This document shows positions 31,255-62,175 of a stretch of 64,000 nt of DNA, piece by piece. Every line of letters begins with the position of its first letter. Within the stretch, counting starts at the first letter, position 1. Source of the stretch: Meghimatium bilineatum (Eukaryota > Mollusca > Gastropoda > Stylommatophora > Philomycidae); assembly GCA_034231615.1 (NCBI GenBank), contig CM067310.1:1691501-1755500 (forward strand), read 5' to 3'. The notes beneath the pieces were generated by a model. That model was not told where the DNA came from. It did no database searches and saw nothing but the letters and a program-made list of their open reading frames with translations. The translations under genes and the position numbers were made by a program.

Positions 31255-31650
31255 GTCCATGCCGTGTGTCGCTGGCTGTCTTGTATTTCTACAGCCTTCC
31301 ATTTCATGTGATGTTAGTAATGTCTTCTTATTGTACATGCCGTGTGGCGTTGGTTATCATGTTTTTAAACATCCTTCTATTTCGTGTGATGTAAACCGAT
31401 GTTCTCCCATGCCACAATGCTAGGTTATCAAGCAGCTTCTCTCATGATCTTCAACTTTGCTTGTTGTCTCAGTCTGATCCATCTTTCCTCTTCTCATGAT
31501 GTGTCGAAAAAATGTGGACCGTCTCTTTCTAATGCGGGTATGGGGATCACTTGTTGAATTCACTTCTTTCACGACTTTATTCATGACACTTTTGATCTCT
31601 CCACGGTATTCTCTAGAGCTACATCTCTGTTGACTCAATAAAATATTTCA
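31255..31650 (-). mobile_element. LINE family D-like C-terminal fragment
   Basis: The minus strand reads RKRRSTFFRHIMRRGKMDQT and ETTSKVEDHERSCLIT, parallel to the end of the LINE at 23455-24270. A 100-bp segment (CATGCCGTGTGTCGCTGGCT and variant) is doubled at 31257-31392. Confidence 0.65.
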
Positions 31651-31955
31651 TGTAGCTATCAACCTCTGACTCAATCAAATATTTCATGTAGCTATCAACC
31701 TCTGACTCAATCAAATATTTCATGTAGCTATCAACTGCTGACTCAATACAAATATTTCATGTTGCTATCAACCTCTGACTCAATCAAATATTTCATGTAG
31801 CTATCAACTGCTGACTCAATACAAATATTTCATGTTGCTATCAACCTCTGACTCAATCAAATATTTCATGTAGCTATCAACTGCTGACTCAATACAAATA
31901 TTTCATGTTGCTATCAACTGCTGACTCAATACAAATATTTCATGTTGCTATCAAC
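31632..31955. repeat. 36-bp minisatellite
   Basis: About nine units of TGACTCAATCAAATATTTCA and TGTAGCTATCAACCTC. Two unit variants (ATCAA/ATACAA) alternate. Confidence 0.95.
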
Positions 31956-32102
31956 CCAACACTTTTTTGATATAGTGATTTTGTAGGCAATATAAGTGCG
32001 TTCAATGGTTTGTCATTATTTTCGTAGCGGGCTGGATGCACAATTGTCTGCTTTGGTATTTGAACAAGGTACTTTGGCCGTTAGAGAAGCGTTCCGTATT
32101 AC

Positions 32103-32272
32103 ACCTTCTTCTTTAGCGTTAATTCTCAAACTCCCGTTGGGTCTCTCTTGTATTCGAACAATGGTCCTACTATATTTCCAGCAGGACTTAGTCCAGAAAA
32201 ATGGAAATGCGTTGTGTCGGCGTTTTATTTACGCCAATGGTCCAATACATCCGTCTTCGGTGGTATACTACC
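32103..32272 (-). mobile_element. (GAA)n-tailed SINE, minus copy
   Basis: Plus-strand TTCTTCTTTAGCG, then CTCAAACTCCCGTTGGGTCT, AGAAAAATGGAAATGCGTTG and CATCCGTCTTCGGTGG. About 170 bp. Confidence 0.8.
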
Positions 32273-32363
32273 CCCGCCACAGAGCCTGAAAATGTAAACA
32301 AAACCGTGACAATTTGGCGTCTGTTTATACAGTGTATAGAGACACTGGGACAAAGCATCCGGT

Positions 32364-32523
32364 ACTGTCACAATATAACTGGGAACGTTTCATCACCCTG
32401 AGAATGTCACAATATAACTGGGAACGTTTCATCACCCTGAGAATGTCACAATATAACTGAGAACGTCTCATCATCCTGAGAATGTCACAATATAACTGAG
32501 AACGTCTCATCATCCTGAGAATG
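32364..32523. repeat. 39-bp minisatellite, four units
   Basis: Units of TGTCACAATATAACTGGGAA and CGTTTCATCACCCTGAGAA. Confidence 0.95.
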
Positions 32524-33289
32524 TTGCAAAAAGAAACAAATTAAAGTAAACAAAACAACATATTCGTATCACAAAAACAAATAGTACACCTGTTGTTTTT
32601 TGTTTGGTAGCTCCAATCAGCAAAGTCACTGCAAGCTATCAGATCTGATCTGTGAGACCAAGTCACGGTATCTGGAATAAATATATACTCTCTTGACAAT
32701 GTACTCTTAAGTGTTCGACTTTAAATACCACAGCTCGCCTACACGAACACACTCTTATAAACAAACGCCTACACGAACTCACTCTTACAAACAAACGCAT
32801 ACATGACTATACCTGTAATTTAAACATAGTTTGATAGAATATTCCTATTATATTGCACTTTAGGTACCCCTAATCTACATCTAATTATATCGCATAAGCT
32901 CTGCGAATTTTTGGCTCTCCACGCATTAGGTAATTGTTCCGGATTATTTGTGGGTCGAACCCACTCACAATGTACTCTGCTATAGAGTACACGCATGCGC
33001 ACAGATAAAGTGTCTATAAATCGTTGTGCACTATTTTCTGTTGGATGAACTAATTGTTTACTCTTAAAATAATAACTGAACTCCAGTTACTCAAAGACAT
33101 ATCGCATATTCGATTTGTTTTTCTTGTGATATCTTGTTTCATTTAGCCAATTTATATATTTAGTTAAGAATTTTATTACATTATGAATTCGAAGTGTGAA
33201 TTTACAACTACCGGTATGCAAAATGTAACTACACAATTGTACAGTTACTTTTGCAGAGAGGCTAGAGGGGTCGTTTATATTACGAGATA
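32524..33289. other. Intergenic, nothing recognised
   Basis: Only a short doubled stretch at about 32740-32800 (CTACACGAACACACTCTTA and variant). No gene or transposon motif. Confidence 0.5.
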
Positions 33290-34215
33290 CAAAATCCTAA
33301 CAAGAGAACACTGCATGATATAGGTATAAATACAATGTCATTTAACCGTTGGATAAAACAGGACTGTAATTATGTAAATCATGAACGAAAGAAAGGTCAA
33401 AAGAGCAGAACTGACGATTTCGACAAAGATGTTATTGTACATGATATACTTACAATGTTCGGGCAAATTATATGGAAACACTACATAAAATGAAAGTTCG
33501 TCTGCACAGTTATTGTAATATTAATATTTCTTAAACCGTATAAATGGAGGATTGTTTAGGGTAGAGGTTTCACTTTTCTGAAATTTCTTACAGGTACAAA
33601 TATACTATGTGAGAAAACGCACCTCATAGCTACACGATGCAAATATCTGAGACAGATAGATACATGAGCGTCGGATGAAACGTTATGACATAGTATATCT
33701 GGATGAATCATGAGTAAATACTCATCATACATTTGATAAAGAGTAGCAATCACTTGATGGAACTAAGAAAAGGGAAATTCCAAGCAATAAAAGTAAACAC
33801 ATTGTAATAGGTCATGCAGGCAGTAACGCAAATGGTCTTGTCAGTGGGACAAAACTTATTTTTCCAAGCATTGTCTACAGATGGTAGAGACTACCAGACT
33901 AAAAGGAATGAAATAACTTTCAGGAATTGATTAGTGAAATAAATTCTACCCACGCTGGATAGGTCGTCATGTATTGTTATGGATAATGTCTCTTATCATA
34001 ACGTAGCAAATGAAGACAAAATAAAATTCCAAATTCATCAAGAACAAAACAAGAAATAATGACATGGCTTGCAAAAGAAAATTAGAATCTTTTTTGCAGC
34101 AATAAATTAAGTCAGGAATTTCTAGAACTTGTGAAATAAGTCGAAGACTTTAGCAATTGAAAAATATTATCGCTGAGCATGGTTATACTTCTCTTTGGCT
34201 ACGACCTTACCATTC
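33290..34215 (+). pseudogene. DDE transposase relic (Tc1/mariner-like superfamily)
   Basis: Plus-strand frames give ERRMKRYDIVYLDES (first catalytic Asp region) and IVIGHAGSNANGLVSGTKLI. After TKRNEITF comes CIVMDNVSYHNVANEDK (second Asp region), then SSRTKQEIMTWLAKEN and finally SLWLRPYHSNIT. The order matches DDE_3-type transposases whose third block is LPPYHxxLNPIE; that block has decayed. Multiple stops and frameshifts. Confidence 0.75.
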
Positions 34216-34223
34216 AAATATCA

Positions 34224-34690
34224 CGATAACATCAAACAGATAACCAAAACAATACCAGTATTGGAACACGTCAAAAGACAACATATCAAGTAGTTTTCAC
34301 ACGCTTCCAGATTACCAGCAGACAGCATGCCACAAGTAGCCATGATGGTAGTTAATGAGTTTGTCTCTCTTTTGAAGAGACGTGCCCCTTTCAACCAGCA
34401 GACAATAAAGTCCAATTAGGTTATATCAGGACACAATACCATAAATATTAGAGGTAACAAAGACCCCAAATGTAGTATTTTTAATATCAAATGGCCATGA
34501 CACATAGACATAACGGTTATAAAGCCAGATGCAGACCATGTAAAAGATGGATCACAGAAATTAAAGAAGCCACAGGAACAAGCTTACAAACAGCGCACAA
34601 GAAGGCCATCTCCAGAGAACTCTTCTACTCCTTACGTTGCAAGACAAACAAGGGCAACAGCGTATTAGATAGGAAGTCTGACAGGTGTTT
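34224..34690 (+). mobile_element. LINE family C 3' end, split by about 140 bp
   Basis: 34224-34350 reads NIKQITKTIPVLEHVKRQHI; 34490-34690 reads MTHRHNGYKARCRPCKRWIT and then [17 protein letters not shown], ending CAACAGCGTATTAGATAGG. The 34350-34490 segment is absent from the copy at 5390-5660 and is an insertion or a duplicated flank. Confidence 0.8.
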
Positions 34691-34699
34691 ATTATCTTT

Positions 34700-35095
34700 T
34701 CACAGGTGAATGATGGTTGATAGCTCATTCTCATAAGGTGACCGAACCATTTTACTTGCTGTCTTTCGTTAAGTTCAATACATGATGTTATACCAACTCT
34801 TTACCTAATTTATCCATTTCTTATTCTATTTAGTTTAGTAACCATTGCAGCTTTTCTCAGACACTTCATTTCACATGTAATGATTTTCCTCTGCTGCAAG
34901 ACTGTTAAAGACCATGTCCATGTTTGACATTGGTAGCAGAGTGTTGGTATAAAAATTGTAGATATTATCTGTCTTGATTTCTGTCTTGATCTTTGGGTGA
35001 AGAAGTAATGGTGAAAGTTGGTAAATCACCGTGTTTGCTTTCTGACACTTTCTTTCTATTTCTCTGTCTAGTCTTCCATTTTTATTATTATGGCG
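34700..35095 (-). mobile_element. LINE fragment, RT C-terminal region
   Basis: The minus strand gives REIERKCQKANTVIYQLSPL, HPKIKTEIKTDNIYNFYTNT and LLPMSNMDMVFNSLAAEENH with stops after. The pattern fits the region after RT of a non-LTR element. Confidence 0.6.
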
Positions 35096-35099
35096 ATTT

Positions 35100-35340
35100 C
35101 TGTCAATAAAGTTGTTGACATGAAATTTGCTGACATGCCAATTGTTGATATGAACTCATTGACATGACAGGGGTTGACAAGAAGTCATGACTTGACAGTA
35201 ATAGACCTGACATTTGTTGACATGATAGTCATTGACATGACACTTGTTGACATGTCACTCATTGATATGACAGGGGTTGACATGAGTCATTGACATGGCA
35301 GTTGTTGACATGACAGTTTTTGACATGGCAGTTGTTGAGA
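35100..35340. repeat. Degenerate GTTGACATGACA repeat
   Basis: Many copies of GTTGACATGACA and ATTGACATGACA at irregular 14-28-bp spacing. Confidence 0.8.
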
Positions 35341-35504
35341 AAGCAAGTTAACCCCCAAAATAGTTCAACAATGCTTTATTACAACAATAAAATGTTCCTA
35401 TAAATAGATAGTATAAAAATATAAACATATAGGTCTAATTAGTGCAAAATATCATTTTATTTTTGTTCGGTTTCGGTACTTGATAGTAGATGATAAATTG
35501 GTCT

Positions 35505-35752
35505 TCTTCTTCTGAATTCAGGAATCTTTGAGTCTCACTAGATTTTCAGGCCAGTCGCCCAGACTAAGCTCCCAGTCTTCTCCAGATCAGAGCGGCTGCG
35601 TAAAGGTTTTTGCATCAGTTCAATCCATTGTGGCCATGTCTTGCCTCGCAGTTCTTTGTCTGCTGGAGACTTGGAGTATGTGTTCAGGGGTTTGTATGCC
35701 TGTTCTGCATGGACATTCATTTGTGTATGTCTCCCTGATCTGGTACAGATGA
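35505..35752 (-). mobile_element. RNase H LINE C-terminal tail
   Basis: The minus strand reads CPCRTGIQTPEHILQV and, in a second frame, ELRGKTWPQWIELMQKPLRS and DLEKTGSLVWATGLKI. It ends with (GAA)n (plus-strand CTTCTTCTTCTGAATTC). Confidence 0.8.
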
Positions 35753-36109
35753 CTGTAGCACAGGGGTGGGCAAACTTTTTGTGCAGAGGGCCGCATTGAA
35801 AATTGTAAAGCTATTGGAGGGTCGCATATAATATTATGTATGTTTTTGTTTAAAATTCTCGGTAAGTAATCAATTAAATATTTTTATTGTAAAGAAAGGT
35901 AGTTTTACATAATGTAGATAACTTCTGAAATAAATTACATTTCTAACAGACTTACACTATAACAGTATATTTTCTAACATGGATAAAATTTTTTTGCAAA
36001 TATTTTAACAATGTTCGTGTATTTAAAAATGTGTTTGAGGGCCGCAAAATATCCAATGGCCGGCCGCATGCGACCCGCGGGCCGTAGTTTGCCCACCCCT
36101 GCTGTAGCA
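35753..36109. mobile_element. hAT-type MITE with perfect 8-bp TSD
   Basis: A 341-bp element (35761-36101) with ends CAGGGGTGGGCAAACTTTTT and GTAGTTTGCCCACCCCTG, inverted repeats of about 15 bp. CTGTAGCA is duplicated at 35753-35760 and 36102-36109. GAGGGCCGCA words occur near both ends. Nonautonomous. Confidence 0.95.
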
Positions 36110-36330
36110 TGTAGTGGTCAATTCCTATGTCATAACTATCTATCAACACATAGTCCTTCAGTGGACCACATTGGGTGCATCAACACAGTCTTCCAGCGAT
36201 TTCTATCTTCAATAATGATGACGAGTGAGGAAACAACGTGTCTTGTCCAGTCCTTGATGTTCTCTGTCCATGCCTTTATTTGTCCTCCTCTGCTTCTTCC
36301 ACCTTTGACGGTTTCCTCCAGTGTTGTTTT
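36110..36330 (-). mobile_element. LINE C-terminal fragment
   Basis: The minus strand reads KTTLEETVKGGRSRGGQIKA, WTENIKDWTRHVVSS and EDRNRWKTVLMHPMW, a common ending of non-LTR ORF2 proteins. Confidence 0.75.
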
Positions 36331-36599
36331 TGACAATGAATCATCAGAAACACTCTCATACATTACCAACACAGACCAGCTTCCACCTGGGAATAGACAA
36401 CAGACCTTGTGTTCAGCTCTGTACCTCACAGCCACTCATTTTTTGTTTAAGTAAAATGTAGCTCTTATAGTGAGGTATTCGTTGTCACCACGGACATTAG
36501 TTCCATTTCTTATATCAGAGCTCTACTGCCATCAAACACTAGTGGAGGTCACAGTTCAGATAATACAGCCACCACAACCTCTGGATATTAAATGTTGCC

Positions 36600-36835
36600 A
36601 CAGTGTTGGATTATTTTATAGGCCTAAGATAAATTATTTGGACAATATAGGCCTATAAGATACAAAATTATTAAAATATTTTAAGATAAATTATTTGGAC
36701 AATATAGGCATATAAGATACCAAATTTCTAAAATATTTTAAGATAAATTATTTGGACAATATAGACCTATAAGTTACCAAATTATTAAAATATTTTAAGA
36801 TAAATTATTTGGCTTATATGATAAACATTTTCTAA
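36600..36835. repeat. About 62-bp minisatellite
   Basis: About four units of AAGATAAATTATTTGGACAA and ATAGGCCTATAAGATAC. An isolated unit is at about 37245-37300. Confidence 0.9.
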
Positions 36836-37607
36836 AATATCTTACAATCCCAGTATATGGGCCTACCTTTTTTTGCAGAAAGAAAAACTAAATAAATGAC
36901 AAGGGATAAGCAACTCTTTAATCTTAGTTTTTTCAGCCATTATTTCCCTTGTCTATAATTACCCATCAGTGGATAAAGATGGAAAATATTTATTTACGAG
37001 TTTTGTATGGGTGGGGCTATCAGTGGTTTGGCGCATATCTGTGCATTCCCCAGCAGTCCTCACGACTGTAACAGATGCACTAAATATTTATCATCCACTG
37101 ATAAGCTGAACAAACTTACGATTATATTAGCCATTTTGTATACCCGGCAGTCAGTGACTTCACAGAATTACACAAACTTCATGATCGTTGTAGATTTTAT
37201 AAAAAGTTGGAAGGTAGACCCGTTTTCCAGGATTGTACCATATTTTAAAGATAAATTATCTGGACAATATCCTATAGGCCTAAGATAAATTATTTGGAAA
37301 CATAATTTTTACAAGGCCACTTCAATTAAAAATGTCCTCTAAAAATATTTTAAACATATTTCATTTTTGTTTAGATCCCTGGTATCATGAAAAGATTTTA
37401 TGTTGCATGGTTGCTTGGTCTGGTGGACCATTGGTGAGAATTGCAGACATTTCATATCATTACAACTGAACTTATTAATTTGTTCTATCACTACCGGTAT
37501 ATGCTGAACCTATTAGTTTGTTCTATGATAAAACTGAACTTATTAATTTGTTCTGTCACTACCGGTATATGCTGAGCTTATTAGTTTGTTCTGTCATAAA
37601 AACTGAA
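36836..37607. other. Intergenic with degenerate repeats
   Basis: Contains a piece (37370-37450) resembling the dispersed repeat end at 47720-47760, and irregular copies of ACTTATTAATTTGTTCT from 37465. No gene recognised. Confidence 0.5.
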
Positions 37608-37613
37608 TTTATT
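37608..37613 (-). terminator. Candidate polyadenylation signal AATAAA for the PPxY gene
   Basis: Minus-strand AATAAA about 98 bases downstream of the stop codon of the 269-codon ORF. Position is plausible; usage unverified. Confidence 0.4.
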
Positions 37614-37710
37614 CATTTGTTCTCTCACTAGAAACTGAACTTATTAGTTTGTTCTATTACTAAGTTTATGGAAAGCACAAAGATAAATTATATTATTTGT
37701 TCGTGTCTGG

Positions 37711-38520
37711 TCACCACAAAATATCATGACAATGAAGTCCCTGATTACTTGCGTTACGAGTCACACTGCCTTCAGATCTATTCATTTCTGTGTCTTGAAT
37801 ATGTGTGTAAGGTGGGGGAGGGTCATTATGAATTTCAGAATATGGAGGGGGTGGGTCTGTAAATATAGAATCTGGGTCAAATGGAAATCCTGCCTGGTAA
37901 AAGTGAGTGATGTCCGAAACAGTTGTAGTGGAGGATACATAACTGTGAATGTTGTTTGATGTGGTATTGATGTCAGTTGTAGTTGTACTATGCCATATAT
38001 CAGCTGTTGATGGGACAAGCACTTCATGACCAGAGTTCGAGGCAGCACTGACAATTTCTAAAGATATAACATCAGCATCGCTGCCATTATCTGTTACACT
38101 CCTGCTATTCTCGTTACTGACTGTGTCAATTTGGATGCCACCAAATCTGTGTAAATGATTTTCAAGCCAACAGCTATGAGAGAAATCATCATAAGAAGTC
38201 TGGCCACACAATAAAGTCTGAACATTGATGCCAGTTAGGCATTTTGGAGTAAAACTGACAAGCTTGTCAAGACGGCCTAGTCTGGCAAAACTAGTCGCAA
38301 AATTCCATTCATTGTGAGATGATATTTGCAGCCGAGGTCGAGATGTGGGATGACTTTTCCCAAAGCGTGAGTAACGTCCAGGAAAAAATATATCAACAGC
38401 AACAGATGAGTCTGAAATATTTCTTTCTTCTGTCACAGATCTAGTGATAAAACTATGTGTTTTCCGGGTGCTTCTCAGTCGTGCCACAAATCTATGCCAC
38501 ATCCTGTGGCGATTCTCCAT
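37711..38520 (-). CDS. Unrecognised 269-residue protein with two PPxY motifs
   Basis: A single open exon from ATG 38520 to TGA at 37711, unusual in this window for being long, non-repetitive and varied in composition. The N-terminal 60 residues are basic (MENRHRMWHRFVARLRST). A middle region contains LGRLDKLVSFTPKCL and a Cys/His-bearing SCWLENHLHRFGG. Residues of about 130-215 are Ser/Thr/Asp-rich and probably disordered. PPPPY occurs at about 223-227 and 234-238. PPxY is the ligand of WW domains, so a NEDD4-type or other WW partner is plausible. No signal peptide or clear membrane helix. An in-frame TAA lies 12 codons upstream of the ATG, after a strong acceptor-like TTGTCCTTTTAG at about 38558. 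So this is probably the coding exon behind a 5' UTR intron. It lies head-to-head with RELCH, 3.6 kb apart. Function unknown. Confidence 0.65.
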   Translation of the reverse strand: MENRHRMWHRFVARLRSTRKTHSFITRSVTEERNISDSSVAVDIFFPGRYSRFGKSHPTSRPRLQISSHNEWNFATSFARLGRLDKLVSFTPKCLTGINVQTLLCGQTSYDDFSHSCWLENHLHRFGGIQIDTVSNENSRSVTDNGSDADVISLEIVSAASNSGHEVLVPSTADIWHSTTTTDINTTSNNIHSYVSSTTTVSDITHFYQAGFPFDPDSIFTDPPPPYSEIHNDPPPPYTHIQDTEMNRSEGSVTRNASNQGLHCHDILW

Positions 38521-38651
38521 GTGTCTGACACACCAAAAGCTGGAGATTTATGACAACCTAAAAGGACAATTGAAAAAATGTTTTAGAAAAATATTACACA
38601 TGATCATAATTTGATAAGAATTTAATTATTTTAAAATAAGTATATATTTGG

Positions 38652-38944
38652 CCTATTATAAATATAAGTATATAACAGGCCTATTATAAATATAAGTATA
38701 TAACAGGCCTATTATAAATATAAGTATATAACAGGCCTATTATAAATATAAGTATATAACAGGCCTACTATAAATATAAGTATATAACAGGCCTATTATA
38801 AATATAAGTATATATGTGGCCTATTATAAATATAAGTATATAACAGGCCTATTATAAATATAAGTATATAACAGGCCTATTATAAATATAAGTATATAAC
38901 AGGCCTATTATAAATATAAGTATATAGCCGGCCTATTATAAAGC
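38652..38944. repeat. 28-bp minisatellite
   Basis: About ten units of AAATATAAGTATATAACAGG plus CCTATTAT, about 95 bp upstream of the likely acceptor of the PPxY gene exon. Confidence 0.95.
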
Positions 38945-39839
38945 CAGGCACATCAATGTATCCAGTGCTTTTTTCTGGGGATATGCGGAAATATGCTATA
39001 CCCCCACCTTTTCATACAAAAATTGTTTGGTTGTCAGTATTTTATTATGTTAATTATTCACCAGAATAGGCTCTAAATAATCTTTGTGCCCATGGAAAAC
39101 AGAATTATAATATGAAAAACTCAAAAGTTTATCTCATCTATTTTCCATTACTTAATGTTGAGAATCATAAATGCTTAGATAATAAAGTCTCACAAGCGTG
39201 TTCATCTTTGTCCGTTCTCAAACTCCTGCAGATTAGCAGGATGAAACCCAGAGAATGGAATGCATTCACCTCATAATGAACACAAAGTGAAGAACGAAAA
39301 ACACCACTAAACAAAGAAACTCACCCCCCCCCCCCAATTTTCCTTCTGACAGTAAGACTAAATAAATTATTGATTTTTCAAAACATCTAATAAGGAAGTA
39401 AAGTTCTTTATGAAAATGAAAATTAACAAAGTTATACTGCTACGGGAGAAGGGGGGGGGGTGTCACGTCAAAATATATACTATCTATATTTCCTTAATTT
39501 TAATTATACCGTACATAATTCTTAATACCATAAAATCCCATACTTAAGTTCGACAGAACTCTCAAAATACCATCTTTAGGATCTGCACAGGGCACTGTAG
39601 ACTATCTATTAAAAATGGCAGTTGATAAAACTAACAATATATATACAATAATGGATAAAAAGGAGAGGGGGGGTCTATAGAGGGAAACGGGGGTATCTAT
39701 AGGGGAAAGGGGAGGCGTATATGAAGATGAAGCAGCTCAAGTCTAATTTGACTGTCGCCGTTGCCCAACAACGGGTCATACTGTCGCCGTTGCCCAACAA
39801 CGGGTCATACTGACAAAACTAGGTCTGGGACCTAGGACA
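38945..39839. other. Intergenic, fragmentary repeats
   Basis: A short SINE-like fragment at about 39210-39270 (TTCTCAAACTCCTGCAGATT), C and G homopolymers at 39328 and 39452, and two tandem pairs at 39740-39860 (ACTGTCGCCGTTGCCCAACA; ACTAGGTCTGGGACCTAGGA). Confidence 0.6.
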
Positions 39840-39869
39840 AAACTAGGTCTGGGACCTAGGACACAGTGG

Positions 39870-40060
39870 GCTATGAAGTTTTCAGCATGACTTCTGTGTC
39901 ACTTTGATTCTCTATGGATGAACCAGCTTCAGCCCCTAAACCTCCTTAGTTGTCTCATATGACATGCATGGCAGGTAACAGTGTTGCTACTCATTGCTCC
40001 ACTTTCAGGCCCAGTCACATGTGGGCATTATATTGTTCTTATTCATTACATTCACAGAGA
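39870..40060. mobile_element. Dispersed repeat, copy 1
   Basis: Aligns with 46785-46965: TTCTGTGTCACTTTGA, TTAGTTGTCTCATATGACAT, GCATGGCAGGTAACAGTGTT and CTTTCAGGCCCAGTCA. Family not assigned; in the second copy it follows a SINE-type CTTCTTCTG end. Confidence 0.5.
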
Positions 40061-40331
40061 TCACATAGATGGTGGAGTGGTTGTGTCAAGCGACAAATCA
40101 CAACTCTGATTTTTTTGTTCAGACGTAGTTTTGAACCTGGCGAGCTGTAACTCAGCGATAGCAAGCACTATCAGCTACTGTGTTCCTCTCCTGAGTGTTC
40201 TGTCTTACTGGTTTAAAAAAATGTTAATACCCGCACTGATCTGCTCATTCCATCTCTAAGCTAGATGGTCAAGAGACGTGGTTTCCCCCAAGAGCTTAGG
40301 TCAATCATTTGACATTTAGTACAATGAAATG

Positions 40332-40606
40332 TTTATGGGAGCCACTTAGCACAGTGGTTAGCGCACTGGCTTCGCATATGAGTGGTCCTGGGTTCATTCT
40401 CCAGTTGAGGCGGAAATGTTTTTCAGATCGCAACGGCTCCCAGGTCAACCCAGCCTTAAATGGGTACCGGATTAATTTGGGAAGTAAAGACTGCGAGGGA
40501 GAGGAGATGGTACCAAACTCATTTGCAGAGCCTCTGAAATGTGAGATCGCTAACATCTCACACCCCTACGGCATTAATAAATGCTATGGGTTACTTTACT
40601 TTACTT
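40332..40606 (+). mobile_element. tRNA-derived SINE with perfect target-site duplication
   Basis: Head TGGGAGCCACTTAGCACAGT (A-box region) with GGTCCTGGGTTCATTCTCC (B-box region), a body with GATCGCAACGGCTCCCAGG, and a TTACTTTACTTTAC tail. ACAATGAAATG occurs at 40321-40331 and 40607-40617. The other copy is 15320-15592 (minus). Confidence 0.92.
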
Positions 40607-40617
40607 ACAATGAAATG

Positions 40618-41699
40618 AGTATAAAAATGGAACTCCCCTAGAGGTTTTCCCAATAAAAGATGGCAAATCCTTCCAACACATGCGTTGTTAAAGATTCTTT
40701 TATAGGGATTCCTTTGTTTTCCCTTGTTTGCAAAACTGTAGGCTCTATATAGACATACGATGACCCTATTTTTAAATCTTCAAATAGAAACCCCATACTT
40801 ATGTATAAGCCTAGACCCTAACCATCACCCAACCCGGCAAGGGGTAGGGAGTGGTTGCAAATAATATGATTACAGCGTTTTAAAAAAAAAGATTATTATC
40901 AACATGATACTTTAAATATTGTATGTAATGTAGGTTACTCAACAGAATAAGTATTTTATTTAGTGGTTTGACAGAAAGTACATTTTGACATTTATCATCG
41001 TCGCCAATATTGACCTATACATATACATTATTATAATCATTATAATTATAATAGGCCAATGATTACAAAATAAAAAATGACATTGAATGAAAAAAACGCT
41101 AAATTTATATAACTCTAACAACTAAATGTATACAATAAAAACATAGCGCATAATAATTAAGAACATATACGTCATATTGAAAGGTAATTTACCTGATTAA
41201 TAGAATGTATCAATAGGTAATGACTTTCCGGTACAAGCGACATGTTGTGTTTCTGTAGTTACGTTTTCAAATGGGTGTGTCTGCTGTCACATATGGTTTC
41301 GTTTAATTAAGGCTGACTACGGATCGTTAATTCTTCCAAATTTATGAAAATTCAGTCCATACATCACGCTAATACGTAATGATGATGAAATAAATGAGAA
41401 ATACAGAATGAAAATTCGTAAAAAGAAATGTTATAGTTTAGTTTACAATGTTAGTTTGTTTTAGAAGAGAAGAATAGCAGACGTTACGTTAGGGCGTGTC
41501 CCTTATTAAATATACATCTTGTTGCTTCTTTGTGTCATCTTTCAAAAGTGATGCTAGTTTACTTTATCGTGATTTTCATTGGTTGTTGACACAAAAAATA
41601 CACAAATTGGCCAATAAAAATTACATAAAAAGTGAAATATTTACTTATCACACGGTATAAGTAAAAATTCACGGAAAGAGAAGAAAATAAAGAGGTTCC
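40618..41699. other. Intergenic, nothing clear
   Basis: AT-rich. GTGATTTTCATTGG with a partner CCAATAAAAATTAC near 41570-41630 faintly recalls the inverted-repeat MITE family. No gene. Confidence 0.45.
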
Positions 41700-41955
41700 A
41701 ACAAGGCGTCGTATTTAAGAACTATTAAAGGAAATAAAGATAAAACAAATACAGTATTATGGAGATATTAAATGACATCTTCTTGAAGATCTTATTTGGG
41801 GGTAAAGTCGAAGGTAGGCGAGGAAGAGATAGGCAGAGACTAGTGGAACAGGTTACGGTCTGGAAGACTGCACACCAAAGCAAGAGACAGGGGATGATGT
41901 AGTCTATTCAGCCAACATTTGCTACGGAGACGGTACTTAATGATGATGGTTGGTT
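41700..41955 (+). mobile_element. LINE family A C-terminal tail
   Basis: Reads LLKEIKIKQIQYYGDI and KVEGRRGRDRQRL, ending in GAGACGGTACTTAATGATGA, parallel to 2300-2650. Confidence 0.7.
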
Positions 41956-42086
41956 GGTTGCTGATCCAGCAGTCCATGATGATGATGATCACACTGACGG
42001 TGCACAGTTGTACTAAAATGCCCACAGAACTGTATAATAACGAGGGGCTCTGCGAAGGGGAAAACGTTCCCAAATTTAGAAGATAC

Positions 42087-42094
42087 TCACGTGA
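42087..42094. promoter_or_regulatory. E-box TCACGTGA upstream of RELCH
   Basis: A palindromic TCACGTGAC 15 bases before the start codon, resembling the MiT/TFE (CLEAR/M-box) site. It could sit in a very short 5' UTR or at the transcription start. Single occurrence; function is inference. Confidence 0.3.
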
Positions 42095-42108
42095 CTAGAT
42101 GGTTCAAA

Positions 42109-62175
<20,067 letters not shown>

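Noticed and set aside
42091..42108. Upstream GTG start for RELCH
   Set aside because: Eukaryotic ATG at 42109 has strong context; the six extra codons begin with a non-ATG codon.
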